From the NCBI RefSeq assembly GCF_018069875.1, contig NZ_JAGQDF010000001.1, forward strand, positions 1-64,000: a stretch of 64,000 nt of DNA, in the 5' to 3' direction. The stretch is from Ideonella alba (lineage in GTDB: Bacteria; Pseudomonadota; Gammaproteobacteria; Burkholderiales; Burkholderiaceae_C). Positions 1 to 8,293 of the stretch are shown here, in pieces. The notes beneath the pieces were generated by a model. That model made no database searches and was not told the DNA's origin. It saw only the letters and a list, made by a program, of their open reading frames with translations. Numbering within the stretch: position 1 is the first letter of the stretch; every line of letters starts with the position of its first letter. A program made the position numbers and the translations under genes.

Positions 1-179
1 TTCGCTTGTCCTCATGTCCCCCGGCCTGCGGCCTCCTCCTTGACTTCGGCCAAGCGAACTCCCCCTCACCCGCTGCCGACGTCCTCGCACTGCTCGCACG
101 AGCAGTCCCGCAACGGCTGCCCAGACAAGGACCGAGCGGCCAGGGGCTGGCGGCGCTGTCGGGGGCGCCGAGGAGCGCA

Positions 180-273
180 GGGCTGCAGGGCAATCCCTTC
201 TGACTGGCCCACACTGTTTGAGCAGAGCGAGCCGCAGGCGAGCGGAGCGAGTTTGTGGGCCGCCCTGCAGCCC
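180..273. repeat. Long inverted repeat upstream of pyrC
   Basis: The arms GGGCTGCAGGGC (180-191) and GCCCTGCAGCCC (262-273) are perfect 12-bp complements. Inside them GGCCCACA (around 206-213) pairs with TGTGGGCC (254-261). The centre is a purine-rich GAGC/GCGAG stretch. A small hairpin, GTCGGC-GCA-GCCGAC, follows at 289-303. No convincing gene lies in 1-445, and the short open frames there have no recognisable protein features. The structure could be a terminator for a gene left of the window or a dispersed palindromic intergenic repeat; the sequence alone cannot decide. Confidence 0.6.
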
Positions 274-433
274 GAGCACCGCAGGGGAGTCGGCGCAGCC
301 GACCGCCACCGTCTGCGACGACAGGCCCTGGTCGCTCGGGCCTTGGCTGCGCCACCACCTCTGAAGTCAATCAGGTCGACTGGCGGCTCTGGGCAGGTTG
401 CTGACTTCAACCTTGGCCCGCCTGGGGGAATGG

Positions 434-439
434 GACAAT
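434..439 (+). promoter_or_regulatory. Candidate -10 element (GACAAT) of pyrC
   Basis: GACAAT ends six bases before the pyrC ATG. The same hexamer lies seven bases before the 5' end of the RNase P RNA, where the start of the transcript is fixed by RNA structure. By analogy pyrC would be transcribed from its start codon or very close to it (leaderless). No good -35 hexamer is visible. This is inference from position and similarity. Confidence 0.4.
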
Positions 440-445
440 CGCCGC

Positions 446-1480
446 ATGAGCGAGACCCTGACCCTGATCCGCCCCGATGACTGGCACCTGCACGTGCGTG
501 ATGGCGCGCCGATGCAAGCGGTCGTGCCCTACACCGCGCGTCAGTTCGGTCGCGCGATCATCATGCCCAACCTGCGTCCGCCGGTGACCACGGCGGCGCA
601 GGCGGTGGCCTACCGCGAACGCATCCAGGCGGCGGTGCCGGCTGGCGTGGACTTCACGCCGCTGATGACGCTGTACCTGACCGACAACACGCCGCCCGAC
701 GAGATTCGCCGAGCCAAGGCCGCGGGCGTGGTGGCGCTGAAGTTGTACCCCGCCGGCGCCACCACCAACAGCGATGCCGGTGTCACCGACCTGCGCAGGA
801 CCTACGCCACGCTCGAAGCCATGCAGCGCGAAGGCCTGCTGCTGCTGGTGCATGGTGAGGTGACCGATCCGGCGATCGACCTGTTCGACCGCGAAGCCGT
901 GTTCATCGACCAGGTGATGCAGCCGCTGCGGCGCGATTTTCCTGAACTGAAGGTGGTGTTCGAGCACATCACCACCCAGGAGGCGGCGCAGTACGTGGCC
1001 ACGGCGGGCGCGCACACCGCGGCCACGATCACCGCGCATCACCTGCTCTACAACCGCAACGCGATTTTCCAGGGTGGTCTGCGGCCGCACTACTACTGCC
1101 TGCCCGTGCTCAAGCGCGAGGTGCATCGCCAGGCCCTGGTGGCGGCGGCAACCAGCGGCTCGGACCGCTTCTTCCTGGGCACCGACAGCGCGCCGCATGC
1201 CTCGGTGATGAAAGAGGCGTCGGTGTGCGGTGCAGGGTGCTTCACGGCGCTGAGCGCGCTGGAACTCTACGCCGAGGCCTTTGAGGCGGCCGGCGCAATC
1301 GACAAGCTGGAGGGCTTTGCCAGCCGCCACGGCCCGGCCTTCTACGGCCTGCCGGTCAACGCCGGGACCGTCACGCTGCGCCGCGAGGCGCTGACGCTGC
1401 CCGAGTCCGTGCCCTTCGGTGAGGCCCAACTCAAGCCGTTGCGTGGCGGCGAGACCCTGGCCTGGCGCCAGGTCGACTGA
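446..1480 (+). CDS. pyrC: Dihydroorotase
   Basis: This is a 344-residue class II dihydroorotase. It cyclises N-carbamoyl-L-aspartate to L-dihydroorotate, the third step of pyrimidine synthesis, in the cytoplasm. The binuclear zinc site is complete: HLH at residues 14-16, the lysine expected to be carbamylated (K99 in ALKLYPAG), H136 (LLVHGE), H174 (VFEHIT) and the catalytic Asp D247 (LGTDSAPH). The frame is open upstream to 398, but the start at 446 gives the family N-terminus ([16 protein letters not shown]). A GACAAT -10-like element just before the ATG suggests a leaderless mRNA. It converges with the secreted-protein gene at 1515. Confidence 0.95.
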   Translation: MSETLTLIRPDDWHLHVRDGAPMQAVVPYTARQFGRAIIMPNLRPPVTTAAQAVAYRERIQAAVPAGVDFTPLMTLYLTDNTPPDEIRRAKAAGVVALKLYPAGATTNSDAGVTDLRRTYATLEAMQREGLLLLVHGEVTDPAIDLFDREAVFIDQVMQPLRRDFPELKVVFEHITTQEAAQYVATAGAHTAATITAHHLLYNRNAIFQGGLRPHYYCLPVLKREVHRQALVAAATSGSDRFFLGTDSAPHASVMKEASVCGAGCFTALSALELYAEAFEAAGAIDKLEGFASRHGPAFYGLPVNAGTVTLRREALTLPESVPFGEAQLKPLRGGETLAWRQVD

Positions 1481-1485
1481 GTGCA

Positions 1486-1507
1486 CCGGGGCACGTGCGC
1501 GCCCCGG
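1486..1507. terminator. Candidate bidirectional terminator hairpin
   Basis: CCGGGGC (1486-1492) and GCCCCGG (1501-1507) form a perfect 7-bp GC stem with an 8-base loop. It sits in the 34-bp gap between convergent pyrC and the gene ending at 1515. There is no clear U-tract, so it may be only a stabilising hairpin. Confidence 0.45.
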
Positions 1508-1514
1508 TCCGTCA

Positions 1515-2312
1515 TCACTGGATGATGTAGGCGTTGTCGAATTCGCCAGAGATGCCGCCCTTGATGCGCTGTGTGGTGCAGTTCTGGATCTCGTTGCGCA
1601 TCGACATGTTGGCGAACAGCGCCGCCGGCGCCGTGCCGTCGTTCTCGGTGTAGGTGATCTGCGCGGTGATGTTGCCGTCGCGGACGTAGGTGAAGGTGTT
1701 TGCCTTCTTGTCCCACGAGAACTGCAGGCGCATCGGGGTGCCCGGCGTCACTGTGCCCAGCTGCACAACCAGGGCCGAGGCTCCCGGCAAGGCGGCGCTG
1801 GCCGAGCAGTCGGCGTTCGTGCACTGCGACAGCACGCCCTGGACCTGCATCACGCCCGGGGCGTCGACCGAGTTGCTGGTGCGGCGCGCACGGATCTGGG
1901 CCAGCACGTCACCGGTGCGGTCACCAGGCACCGGGCCGCCCGGACGGATGTTGAAGAACGAGCCGATCAGGCGGGCACTGGACTGACCCACGGCCGGGTT
2001 GGCAGCGCAGCTCTCGCTCTGCCAGATGTTGTCCACCGTCACATCGGCACGCAGGCCCTTGATCGGCGCCGCGATGGGAATCGTGGTGTTCCACGACTCC
2101 ATCGTCAAGCCGGTGTCGGAAGCGGTGTTGCCGTACAGGAAACGACCCAGCGTCAGCTTGTTGTTGTCGACGAAGCGGGCCGCCTCGCTCTCGTTCCACT
2201 TGATGCGGTCCAGGCCGGTGTTGACATTGAAGTCGTCGTACTTGACGGACGCGGCCTGCGCGCTCAGCGAGAGCAGGCCCAGGGCCATCAGCGGAATGAA
2301 ACGGAAATTCAC
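1515..2312 (-). CDS. Secreted protein of unknown function, paralog A of a tandem triplet
   Basis: This is a 265-residue protein with a Sec signal peptide (hydrophobic core about residues 5-18, likely cleavage after AQA at 20-21). Function is not recognised. The mature part opens with DDFN..LDR.KW.ESE..RFV and ends GEFDNAYI, a pattern that recalls concanavalin-like beta-sandwich domains (inference only). Landmarks shared with the next two genes are PGGPVPGDRTGDVLAQIR (about 124-141) and CTNADCS (164-170). Four cysteines, C102, C164, C169 and C245, are conserved in all three, so two disulfides are likely. The start is a GTG with TAGGAG about 8 bases upstream. The frame lacks membrane anchors and catalytic motifs. 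It is the last of three minus-strand genes. Confidence 0.85.
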   Translation of the reverse strand: MNFRFIPLMALGLLSLSAQAASVKYDDFNVNTGLDRIKWNESEAARFVDNNKLTLGRFLYGNTASDTGLTMESWNTTIPIAAPIKGLRADVTVDNIWQSESCAANPAVGQSSARLIGSFFNIRPGGPVPGDRTGDVLAQIRARRTSNSVDAPGVMQVQGVLSQCTNADCSASAALPGASALVVQLGTVTPGTPMRLQFSWDKKANTFTYVRDGNITAQITYTENDGTAPAALFANMSMRNEIQNCTTQRIKGGISGEFDNAYIIQ

Positions 2313-2459
2313 AGCAAAGTCTCCTAGGTGTCTGCGGGGTACTGCTCACGCAGCGACCCCGCCATTGTGGTGGCGCAGCGCGAAGGGCAGAAGCCACTGC
2401 CCCCTAGCTTGCAGAGTGGCCTCGTGCGCACCTCTTCACGCCTTGTGCCGGCGCATGCG

Positions 2460-3242
2460 TCAGCGGACGATGCCGTAGTTGTCGAACTGCGCGCCGATGC
2501 CGGCCTTGGCACGGCCGGCCATGCAGTTGGCCACTTCGGCGCGGGCCGACACGTTGTTGAACGGTCGGCCTGGCGTGCCGGTGATGGTCACCGGGTAGGG
2601 CACGGCCACCGGTGCGCCACCGTCGCGGATGAACAGGAACTGGTTGTTCGCCGCGTCCCATTCGATCTGCAGCGTCACCTTGTCACCGACGTTGGCGGTG
2701 CCCAGGTCGACACCGCCCAGGTTGTTCGAGGTTGAGCAATCGGCGTTGGTGCACTGCGGCACGCCGCCCGCCACCCGCAGCACGCCGGGGGCGTCGGTGG
2801 AGTTGGAGGAGCGGCGCAGCCAGGCCTGGGCCAGCACGTCGCCGGTGAAGTCACCGGCCACCGGGCCGCCAGCGCGCGTGCTGAAGTAGTTGCCGATCAC
2901 CCGCGCCCGCACCGTGCTGGGCGTGGTGTTGGCGGCGCAGCCGTCGAGGCGGTCGACGTCGTCCACCGAGATCGTCACCTTCACCGCGCGGGAGGGCGAG
3001 GCATCGGTCTGGCTGGTGCTCAGCTGGGTCACCGTGACCCCGCTGTTGCTGGTCGTGTTGCCGAAGCCCCACTGGCCCAGGGCCAAACGGCCGTTGTCGA
3101 TGAAACGGTAGCTCTCGGGCGCGGACCAGCGCGTGTTGTCGATCTCGGGCAGGTTGAAGTTGTCGCCCACCACGGCGGCGACGGCAGAGAGACTGGCCAG
3201 CACCAGGGCACTGGCGGCGAAGAGGCGCTTCGTGTGCGTCAT
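2460..3242 (-). CDS. Secreted protein of unknown function, paralog B of a tandem triplet
   Basis: This is a 260-residue secreted protein, the second member of the triplet. Two adjacent ATGs exist (3245 and 3242); the inner one is chosen because AGGAG then sits 6 bases upstream rather than 3. The signal peptide covers about residues 1-23. The mature part has the triplet's signature blocks: DNFN..EIDNTRW, GGPVAGDFTGDVLAQA, CTNADCS, and the C-terminal AQFDN. Its four cysteines match those of paralogs A and C. The gap to paralog A is 147 bp and the gap to paralog C is 28 bp. Function is unknown; a secreted beta-sandwich (lectin- or glucanase-like) fold is an inference from the motif layout. Confidence 0.85.
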   Translation of the reverse strand: MTHTKRLFAASALVLASLSAVAAVVGDNFNLPEIDNTRWSAPESYRFIDNGRLALGQWGFGNTTSNSGVTVTQLSTSQTDASPSRAVKVTISVDDVDRLDGCAANTTPSTVRARVIGNYFSTRAGGPVAGDFTGDVLAQAWLRRSSNSTDAPGVLRVAGGVPQCTNADCSTSNNLGGVDLGTANVGDKVTLQIEWDAANNQFLFIRDGGAPVAVPYPVTITGTPGRPFNNVSARAEVANCMAGRAKAGIGAQFDNYGIVR

Positions 3243-3273
3243 CATGGACTCCTGTGTGATGTCGCGGCGCGGC

Positions 3274-4065
3274 TCAGTAGCTGAAGCGCACGTTGTCGAA
3301 ATCGGCGACGATGCCGGCCTTCACCTTGGGTGTGCTCAGGCAGTTGGCCACCTCATTGCGGATGCTGGGCTGTACGAAGCCCAGCACCGGCGGCGTGGCG
3401 CTCGAACCGGTGTAGGACACCGTCTGCGTCACCCCATTGGCGGTGAAGTCGAAGGTCTTGGCCTTCTTGGCCCAGTCGACGCGACTGATCACCTTGGTGC
3501 CCAGCGCCACCGGCGCGAAATTGACGACGCCGATCGCGGTCGAGGCGCTGCAGTCGGCGTTGCTGCAGGTCGACAGGATGCCCTGCACATCGACCTGGCC
3601 TGCCGGCAGCGTGGTGTCGCTCAGGCGGCCCAGTCGGATCTGGGCCAGCACATCACCGGTGCGGTCACCCGGCACCGGGCCACCCGGGCGCTGGTTGAAA
3701 TAGGCGGCGATCAGCCGCACCCGGGCGTTGGTGTTGAAGGGGTTGGCGGCGCAGGTCTCGTCGGTCTTGACGTCGACGACGGTGATGTCGGCGCCCATCG
3801 ACTTGGGCGGCGTGGTGTCGATCAGCGGCTCGTTGAAGGTGTCGGCGACCAGCCCGCTGTCGCTGGCGGCGCCACCATAGGTGAAGCGCCCCAGGCGCAG
3901 CTGCTTGGCCTGGACAAAGCGGCCTTGCTCGCTCTCGATCCACAGCGCGCGGTTGAGGCCCGGCGTGCTGAAATCGTCCTGCGTGGGCACCTTGACGGCC
4001 CAGGCCGACCCGGCCAGCGCCACCGCGGCCAGCGCGGCGACCTGCCGGGGAATTCTGCTTTCCAT
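3274..4065 (-). CDS. Secreted protein of unknown function, paralog C of a tandem triplet
   Basis: This is a 263-residue secreted protein, the first gene of the triplet in transcription order. The frame is open to 4152, but the ATG at 4065 has GGAGGTG close upstream and starts a clean signal peptide (MESRIPRQ, hydrophobic core, AWA cleavage site at about 21-23). The mature part carries QDDFS..LNRALWIESEQGRF, PGGPVPGDRTGDVLAQIR, CSNADCS and ADFDNVRF. Cysteines at 105, 167, 172 and 242 align with the other two. Divergence among the three is high outside these blocks, so the duplication is old. No catalytic residues can be assigned. Confidence 0.85.
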   Translation of the reverse strand: MESRIPRQVAALAAVALAGSAWAVKVPTQDDFSTPGLNRALWIESEQGRFVQAKQLRLGRFTYGGAASDSGLVADTFNEPLIDTTPPKSMGADITVVDVKTDETCAANPFNTNARVRLIAAYFNQRPGGPVPGDRTGDVLAQIRLGRLSDTTLPAGQVDVQGILSTCSNADCSASTAIGVVNFAPVALGTKVISRVDWAKKAKTFDFTANGVTQTVSYTGSSATPPVLGFVQPSIRNEVANCLSTPKVKAGIVADFDNVRFSY

Positions 4066-4185
4066 GTTCACCTCCAGGGACTGCTGCCGGAGCGTGAACA
4101 CCACGACCGGTCGAAAACGATTGTTCCGACCGACGTGGCGGAGGTCATCCACACAATGCCCGATGACCCCCTAGTTTGACGGCGG

Positions 4186-5106
4186 TCAAGCCGCGGGCAG
4201 GAAGCCCTCGATCGACAGGTAGCGCTCGCCGGTGTCGTAGTTGAAACCCAGCACCTTGGCGCCGGCCGGCAGCTCGGGCAGCTTCTTCGCAATCGCTGCC
4301 AGTGTGGCGCCGCTGGAGATGCCCACCAGCAGACCCTCCTGGGCGGCGCTGCGACGGGCGTACTCGCGGGCCTCCTCGGCCTCGACCTGGATCACGCCGT
4401 CGAGCAGCTCGGTCTTCAGGTTCTTCGGGATGAAGCCGGCGCCGATGCCTTGAATGGGGTGCGGGCTGGGCGCGCCACCCGAGATCACCGGCGACTGGCT
4501 GGGCTCGACCGCGTAGACCTTCAGCTGCGGCCACTGCGCCTTCAGCACGGAGGCCACGCCGGAGAGGTGACCGCCGGTGCCCACGCCGGTGATGATCGCG
4601 TCCAGACCCTCGGGGAAGTCGGCCAGGATCTCCTGCGCGGTGGTGCGCACATGCACCTCGATGTTGGCGGGGTTCTCGAACTGCTGCGGGATCCAGGCGC
4701 CGGGCGTGGCGGCGGCCAGCTCCTCGGCCTTGGCGATCGCGCCCTTCATGCCCTTCTCGCGCGGGGTCAGCTCGAAGCTGGCGCCGTAGGCCAGCATCAG
4801 GCGGCGGCGCTCGACGCTCATGCTGTCGGGCATCACCAGCACCAGCTTGTAGCCCTTGACCGCGGCCACCATGGCCAGGCCGACGCCGGTGTTGCCCGAG
4901 GTGGGCTCGATGATCGTGCCGCCGGGCTTCAGCTGGCCGCTGGCCTCGGCCGCCTCGATCATCGCCAGCGCGATGCGGTCCTTGATCGAGCCTCCCGGGT
5001 TGCTGCGCTCGGACTTGACCCAGACCTCGTGGGTGTCGCCGAACAGGCGGTTGACGCGGATGTGTGGGGTGCGGCCGATGGTGGCCAGGACGTTGGCAGC
5101 CTTCAT
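4186..5106 (-). CDS. cysK: Cysteine synthase A (O-acetylserine sulfhydrylase)
   Basis: This is a 306-residue fold-type II PLP enzyme that joins O-acetyl-L-serine and sulfide to give L-cysteine. The PLP lysine is K42 in NPGGSIKDR. The substrate loop TSGNTG is at 69-74, the phosphate-binding GTGGH loop is in the second half, and the pyridine-binding SSGA motif is near the C-terminus. The block [15 protein letters not shown] fits CysK better than CysM. An ATG two codons earlier (5112) is rejected because AGGAG would abut it; the ATG at 5106 has proper spacing. The gene is transcribed away from rnpB and toward the secreted triplet, with 120 bp in between. Confidence 0.93.
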   Translation of the reverse strand: MKAANVLATIGRTPHIRVNRLFGDTHEVWVKSERSNPGGSIKDRIALAMIEAAEASGQLKPGGTIIEPTSGNTGVGLAMVAAVKGYKLVLVMPDSMSVERRRLMLAYGASFELTPREKGMKGAIAKAEELAAATPGAWIPQQFENPANIEVHVRTTAQEILADFPEGLDAIITGVGTGGHLSGVASVLKAQWPQLKVYAVEPSQSPVISGGAPSPHPIQGIGAGFIPKNLKTELLDGVIQVEAEEAREYARRSAAQEGLLVGISSGATLAAIAKKLPELPAGAKVLGFNYDTGERYLSIEGFLPAA

Positions 5107-5210
5107 GGTCATCTCCTGTGAGCCGTCGATGATGCCCCAGACCGTCCCGCTCTGCCGGCATAAGCTTCTGACCGCTTCTCATGCCTCGGGCAGGGACACG
5201 GCGTCCATGG

Positions 5211-5216
5211 GACAAT
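5211..5216 (+). promoter_or_regulatory. Candidate -10 element of rnpB
   Basis: GACAAT lies seven bases before the predicted 5' end of the RNase P RNA, the right distance for a sigma-70 -10 hexamer. A matching -35 is not obvious. It is useful as a local calibrator because the RNA's 5' end is structurally defined. Confidence 0.5.
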
Positions 5217-5223
5217 GCAGGCC

Positions 5224-5674
5224 GTGAAGCCGACCAGACCGCCGCTGGTGCATGGTGCCGAAAGGCCGCACTGGAGGAAGGTCCGGACTGCATAGAGCAG
5301 CGTAGCGGGTAACGCCCGTCCACCGCGAGGTGCGGATCAGAGCCACAGAGACGAGTCTTGCCGGGGGTCCCAACGGGGGTGCTCAGCGAGGGGCCGGCGC
5401 AAGCCGGCTGGCCGTCGGCGCAAGCCGGCGGCCTCGGGCGCAGCCCGAACCGAGCAGCCGCCCTTGACGGGGCAACCGCCCCGTCAAGGGTGAAACGCGG
5501 CAATCTCTACGCGCAGCAACACCAAATAGGCCGGCATTGAAGCGGCTCGCTGAGCCGGCGGGTAGGTGGCATCGAGCCAGGGTGGCAACACCCCGGCCCA
5601 GAGGAATGGCGGTCACGGCGGGTCTCGCAAGAGGCGCCGCCGCACAGAATCCGGCCTATCGGTCGACTTCACTT
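5224..5674 (+). ncRNA. rnpB: RNase P RNA, bacterial class A
   Basis: This is the catalytic RNA of RNase P, which trims tRNA 5' leaders. Recognised blocks are the 5' GAAGCCGACCAGAC, the universally conserved GAGGAAGGTCCGGACT near 5273, CATAGAGCAG, GGGTAACGCCCG, CCACAGAGACGAG, AGGGTGAAACG, CCAAATAGGCCGG, and the 3' end CCGGCCTATCGGTCGACTTC that closes the long-range stem. It is followed by an eight-T run (5673-5680). At about 450 nt it is longer than typical. The extra length lies at 5391-5490, where hairpins with GGCGCAAGCC and similar loops are repeated, ending in a perfect 12-bp stem (5461-5472 with 5479-5490). The exact ends are approximate. Confidence 0.95.
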
Positions 5675-5696
5675 TTTTTTCCATGGCATTCACCGG

Positions 5697-6905
5697 ATGA
5701 ACCCTGAAGCCTCGCGCGTCTGGCGCGGTCCCCGCTGGATGCTGGCGGCGCTGCTGGCCGGCCTGGGCATGCTCGGGCCCTTCTCGATCGACACCTATCT
5801 GCCGGCCTTCACCGGCATTGCGCAGAGCCTGGGCGCCACGCCGGTGCAGATGCAGCAGACGCTGTCGGCCTACCTGCTGGGCTTCGCGCTGATGAACCTG
5901 TTCCACGGCGCGCTGGCCGACAGCTTCGGCCGGCGGCCGGTGGTGCTGGGCGGGCTGGCGGTGTTCACGCTGGCCTCGCTGGGCTGCGCGCTGTCACTCA
6001 ACATCGGGCAGCTGGTGCTGTTCCGCGCGCTGCAGGGAATGTCGGCGGGTGCGGGCATGGTGGTCTCGCGGGCCATCATCCGCGACCTCTTCCACCCGGA
6101 TCAGGCGCAGAAGGTGATGTCGCAGGTCACCATCTACTTCGGCGTGGCGCCGGCGGTGGCGCCGATCATCGGCGGCTGGCTGTACGTGCACCTGGGCTGG
6201 CACGCGATCTTCTGGTTCCTGGTGGGCGTCGGCCTGGTGCTGATGGTCACGATGGCGCGCATGCTGCCCGAGTCCTTGCACCCCAGCCAGCGCCAGCCCT
6301 TTGAGGCGCGGCCGCTGATGCAGGGCTACTGGCAGATGGTCAGCAACCCGGTCTTCCTGGCGCTGGCCTTTGCGTCGGGCGTGCCGTTCAACGGCATGTT
6401 CCTCTATGTGCTGTCGGCGCCGGTGTTCCTGGGCGACATCCTGCACCTGGGCCCGACCGAGTTCTTCTGGTTCTTCCTGCTGACCATCGGCGGCATCATG
6501 GGCGGCGCCTGGTGGTCCGGCCGGCTGGCCGGGCGCATCGAGCGCAGCCGGCAGATCCGCCGGGGCTTTCGCATCATGGTCGGCGTGTCGCTGCTGAACG
6601 TGGCGATGAATGCGCTGCTGACACCGCATCCGGCCTGGGCACTGCCCTTGATCGCGGTATTCGCTTTCGGCTGGGCGCTGATGGTGCCGGTGGTCACGCT
6701 GCTGGTGCTGGACCAGGTGCCCGAGCGCCGCGGCATGGCCAGCTCGCTGCAGGCCTGCCTGGGCAGCGTGGCCAACGCCTTCGTGGCGGGGGTGATCGCG
6801 CCGCTGGTGATGCATTCGGCGCTGGCGCTGGCGCTGACCTCGCTGGGGCTGATGGGCATTGGCCTGCTGGCCTGGCACTGGGTGCGGCGCCGCGTGCCGG
6901 CCTGA
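5697..6905 (+). CDS. Bcr/CflA-family MFS drug efflux transporter
   Basis: This is a 402-residue inner-membrane proton antiporter of the major facilitator superfamily. The N-terminal helix has GPFSIDTYLPAF, typical of the Bcr/CflA group (bicyclomycin/chloramphenicol exporters). It is followed by the MFS loop motif GALADSFGRRPV between helices 2 and 3, and about twelve hydrophobic segments. The start codon lies only 17 bases after the T-run that ends rnpB, so its mRNA may start inside rnpB or arise by read-through. No SD sequence is obvious. The substrate cannot be told from sequence. Confidence 0.88.
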   Translation: MNPEASRVWRGPRWMLAALLAGLGMLGPFSIDTYLPAFTGIAQSLGATPVQMQQTLSAYLLGFALMNLFHGALADSFGRRPVVLGGLAVFTLASLGCALSLNIGQLVLFRALQGMSAGAGMVVSRAIIRDLFHPDQAQKVMSQVTIYFGVAPAVAPIIGGWLYVHLGWHAIFWFLVGVGLVLMVTMARMLPESLHPSQRQPFEARPLMQGYWQMVSNPVFLALAFASGVPFNGMFLYVLSAPVFLGDILHLGPTEFFWFFLLTIGGIMGGAWWSGRLAGRIERSRQIRRGFRIMVGVSLLNVAMNALLTPHPAWALPLIAVFAFGWALMVPVVTLLVLDQVPERRGMASSLQACLGSVANAFVAGVIAPLVMHSALALALTSLGLMGIGLLAWHWVRRRVPA

Positions 6906-6947
6906 GCGCGTCGCGGCGACAATCACCCCGTACCCGCTGGAGACCCG

Positions 6948-7397
6948 ATGGACGCCGCCGACACCCCCGATCAGACCGATGCCCAGGGTCTGGAGATCTC
7001 GCTGCCCGCCGCGCTGGAGCTGTGCCGGCTGGAGCTGGCCACGCTGATCGACATCCGCCAGTCCTTCGAGATCGAGATGAAGGGCGCCATCCCCGGCACC
7101 GTGCACATCCCGATGTTCGAGGTGAAGGTCATGCTGGGCGATGCACTCACCGAGGATGAGCAGGACATCCTCGACGCCGGCACGCCCAAGGACATCGACG
7201 CCAAGACCTTCTTCACGATGATCAACCAGCTGCACCACGCGCGCGACCACCTGCTGCTGTGCGTGTGCAACAGCGGCCGGCGCAGCCTGGCGGCAGCGCG
7301 CCTGCTGCGCTCGCTGGGCTACCCCAAGGCCTTGTCGGTGGCGGGGGGCTTCCAGGCCTGGAAGAAGCTGCAGGCGGCGCCGCCTGCGGCCGCTTGA
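6948..7397 (+). CDS. Rhodanese-like domain protein
   Basis: This is a 149-residue single-domain rhodanese (sulfurtransferase-like) protein without a signal peptide. The active-site loop is CNSGRRS with the catalytic cysteine at 107 and arginines at 111-112. The DIR motif (35-37) and GAIPGTVHIP (47-56) correspond to the usual start of the fold. The C-terminal GGFQAWKK is also typical. A stretch of about 35 residues between the HIP block and the active loop is longer than in minimal rhodaneses. A GGAG lies 6 bases before the ATG, and GACAAT at 6918-6923 could be the -10. The physiological sulfur acceptor is unknown. Confidence 0.85.
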   Translation: MDAADTPDQTDAQGLEISLPAALELCRLELATLIDIRQSFEIEMKGAIPGTVHIPMFEVKVMLGDALTEDEQDILDAGTPKDIDAKTFFTMINQLHHARDHLLLCVCNSGRRSLAAARLLRSLGYPKALSVAGGFQAWKKLQAAPPAAA

Positions 7398-7413
7398 CCC
7401 CGGCGGGCGGCCG

Positions 7414-7719
7414 TCAGCCCTGGCCTTTTGGGGCGCTACCCGCGGGCGGGTGGCGCCGCAGGTGCTCCTCCAGGGCCAGCAGCAGGCTGGTGCGGTGCTG
7501 CCGCGCGACCTGCTGCCAGGGCAGGCCGCTGATCGCGCCCTCCAGCGCCCACAGCAGGTTCAGGCTGGCGCGCGGCTGCCGCGCCCGCACCTGGGCGTAG
7601 GCCGCCACCGCGCCCAGCCGGCGCAGTTGCTCGGCCGAATCGATCCCTGCCGCGCGCAACCACTCGGCGGAGCGGGGACCCAGACCGGGCAGCTCGGCCA
7701 GGCGGTCCGGCTCAGGCAT
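7414..7719 (-). CDS. TfoX C-terminal domain protein
   Basis: This is a 101-residue protein built only of the TfoX-C (competence-regulator C-terminal) domain. It has a helix-hairpin-helix-like start ([20 protein letters not shown]) and the family core [17 protein letters not shown]. The TfoX N-terminal domain is absent, as in many stand-alone members, so a role in competence should not be assumed. It overlaps the end of the upstream YiaA-like gene by 8 bp and is probably translationally coupled to it. It converges with the rhodanese gene. Confidence 0.82.
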   Translation of the reverse strand: MPEPDRLAELPGLGPRSAEWLRAAGIDSAEQLRRLGAVAAYAQVRARQPRASLNLLWALEGAISGLPWQQVARQHRTSLLLALEEHLRRHPPAGSAPKGQG

Positions 7720-8146
7720 CGGCCTCCGAGCTGGCGGGGTTCAGGCGCTCGAACAGCGCAATGTCCCGGATGTTCTTCTGTACGGCCACCGCACCGAACA
7801 GCGCCAGCAGGAAGGCCATCGCGTAGTAGCCCTTCTCGCTGCCGGTCAGCGTCGCATTCCACAGGCCCACCGTCAGTAACAGCAGCGCCAGACCCAGCGC
7901 CACCCAGCACAGGCCGTAGTAGATGCCGGTGACCGGGATGGCCTCCAGCCGGTCACGCACCGTCTTCTGCAGCGACACCGCAGCGAACAGCCCGAAGGCC
8001 AGCACGGTGAAGTAGTAGCCCTTCTCGTTCAGCGCCATCTGCGCGTTCCACAGACCGGTGACATAGGTCACGGCGCCCACGAAGAGGGCTGCCCAGGAGG
8101 CGCCGACGAAGGCGCCGGTCGGACGTTGCGCGGTGAGGGTGTTCAT
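7712..8146 (-). CDS. YiaA/YiaB-type inner membrane protein
   Basis: This is a 144-residue integral membrane protein with four hydrophobic segments arranged as two tandem copies of the two-helix YiaAB unit. Copy 1 has [16 protein letters not shown] then LQKTVRD; copy 2 has [16 protein letters not shown] then VQKNIRD. The internal duplication is clear by eye. Function of the family is unknown. It is the first gene of a two-gene unit with the TfoX-C protein and is divergent from the carbonic anhydrase gene, 147 bp apart. Confidence 0.85.
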   Translation of the reverse strand: MNTLTAQRPTGAFVGASWAALFVGAVTYVTGLWNAQMALNEKGYYFTVLAFGLFAAVSLQKTVRDRLEAIPVTGIYYGLCWVALGLALLLLTVGLWNATLTGSEKGYYAMAFLLALFGAVAVQKNIRDIALFERLNPASSEADA

Positions 8147-8293
8147 GGTGGTCTCCCTGAGTGGTCATGGTGTGCGCCGGTCGCCCGTGGCACGGGCCGA
8201 TGATGCCATCGCGACCCCGCGCCGGGCTCAAGTCGGGCGCCGGTGTTCCGATAGAGCGGGTTGACATCCGCACTGGTCGGACAGGAGAACGCC

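Noticed and set aside
6-480. Small open frames at the left edge
   Set aside because: They are Arg/Pro/Ala-rich, overlap each other on both strands and cross the inverted repeat; none has an SD or a domain.
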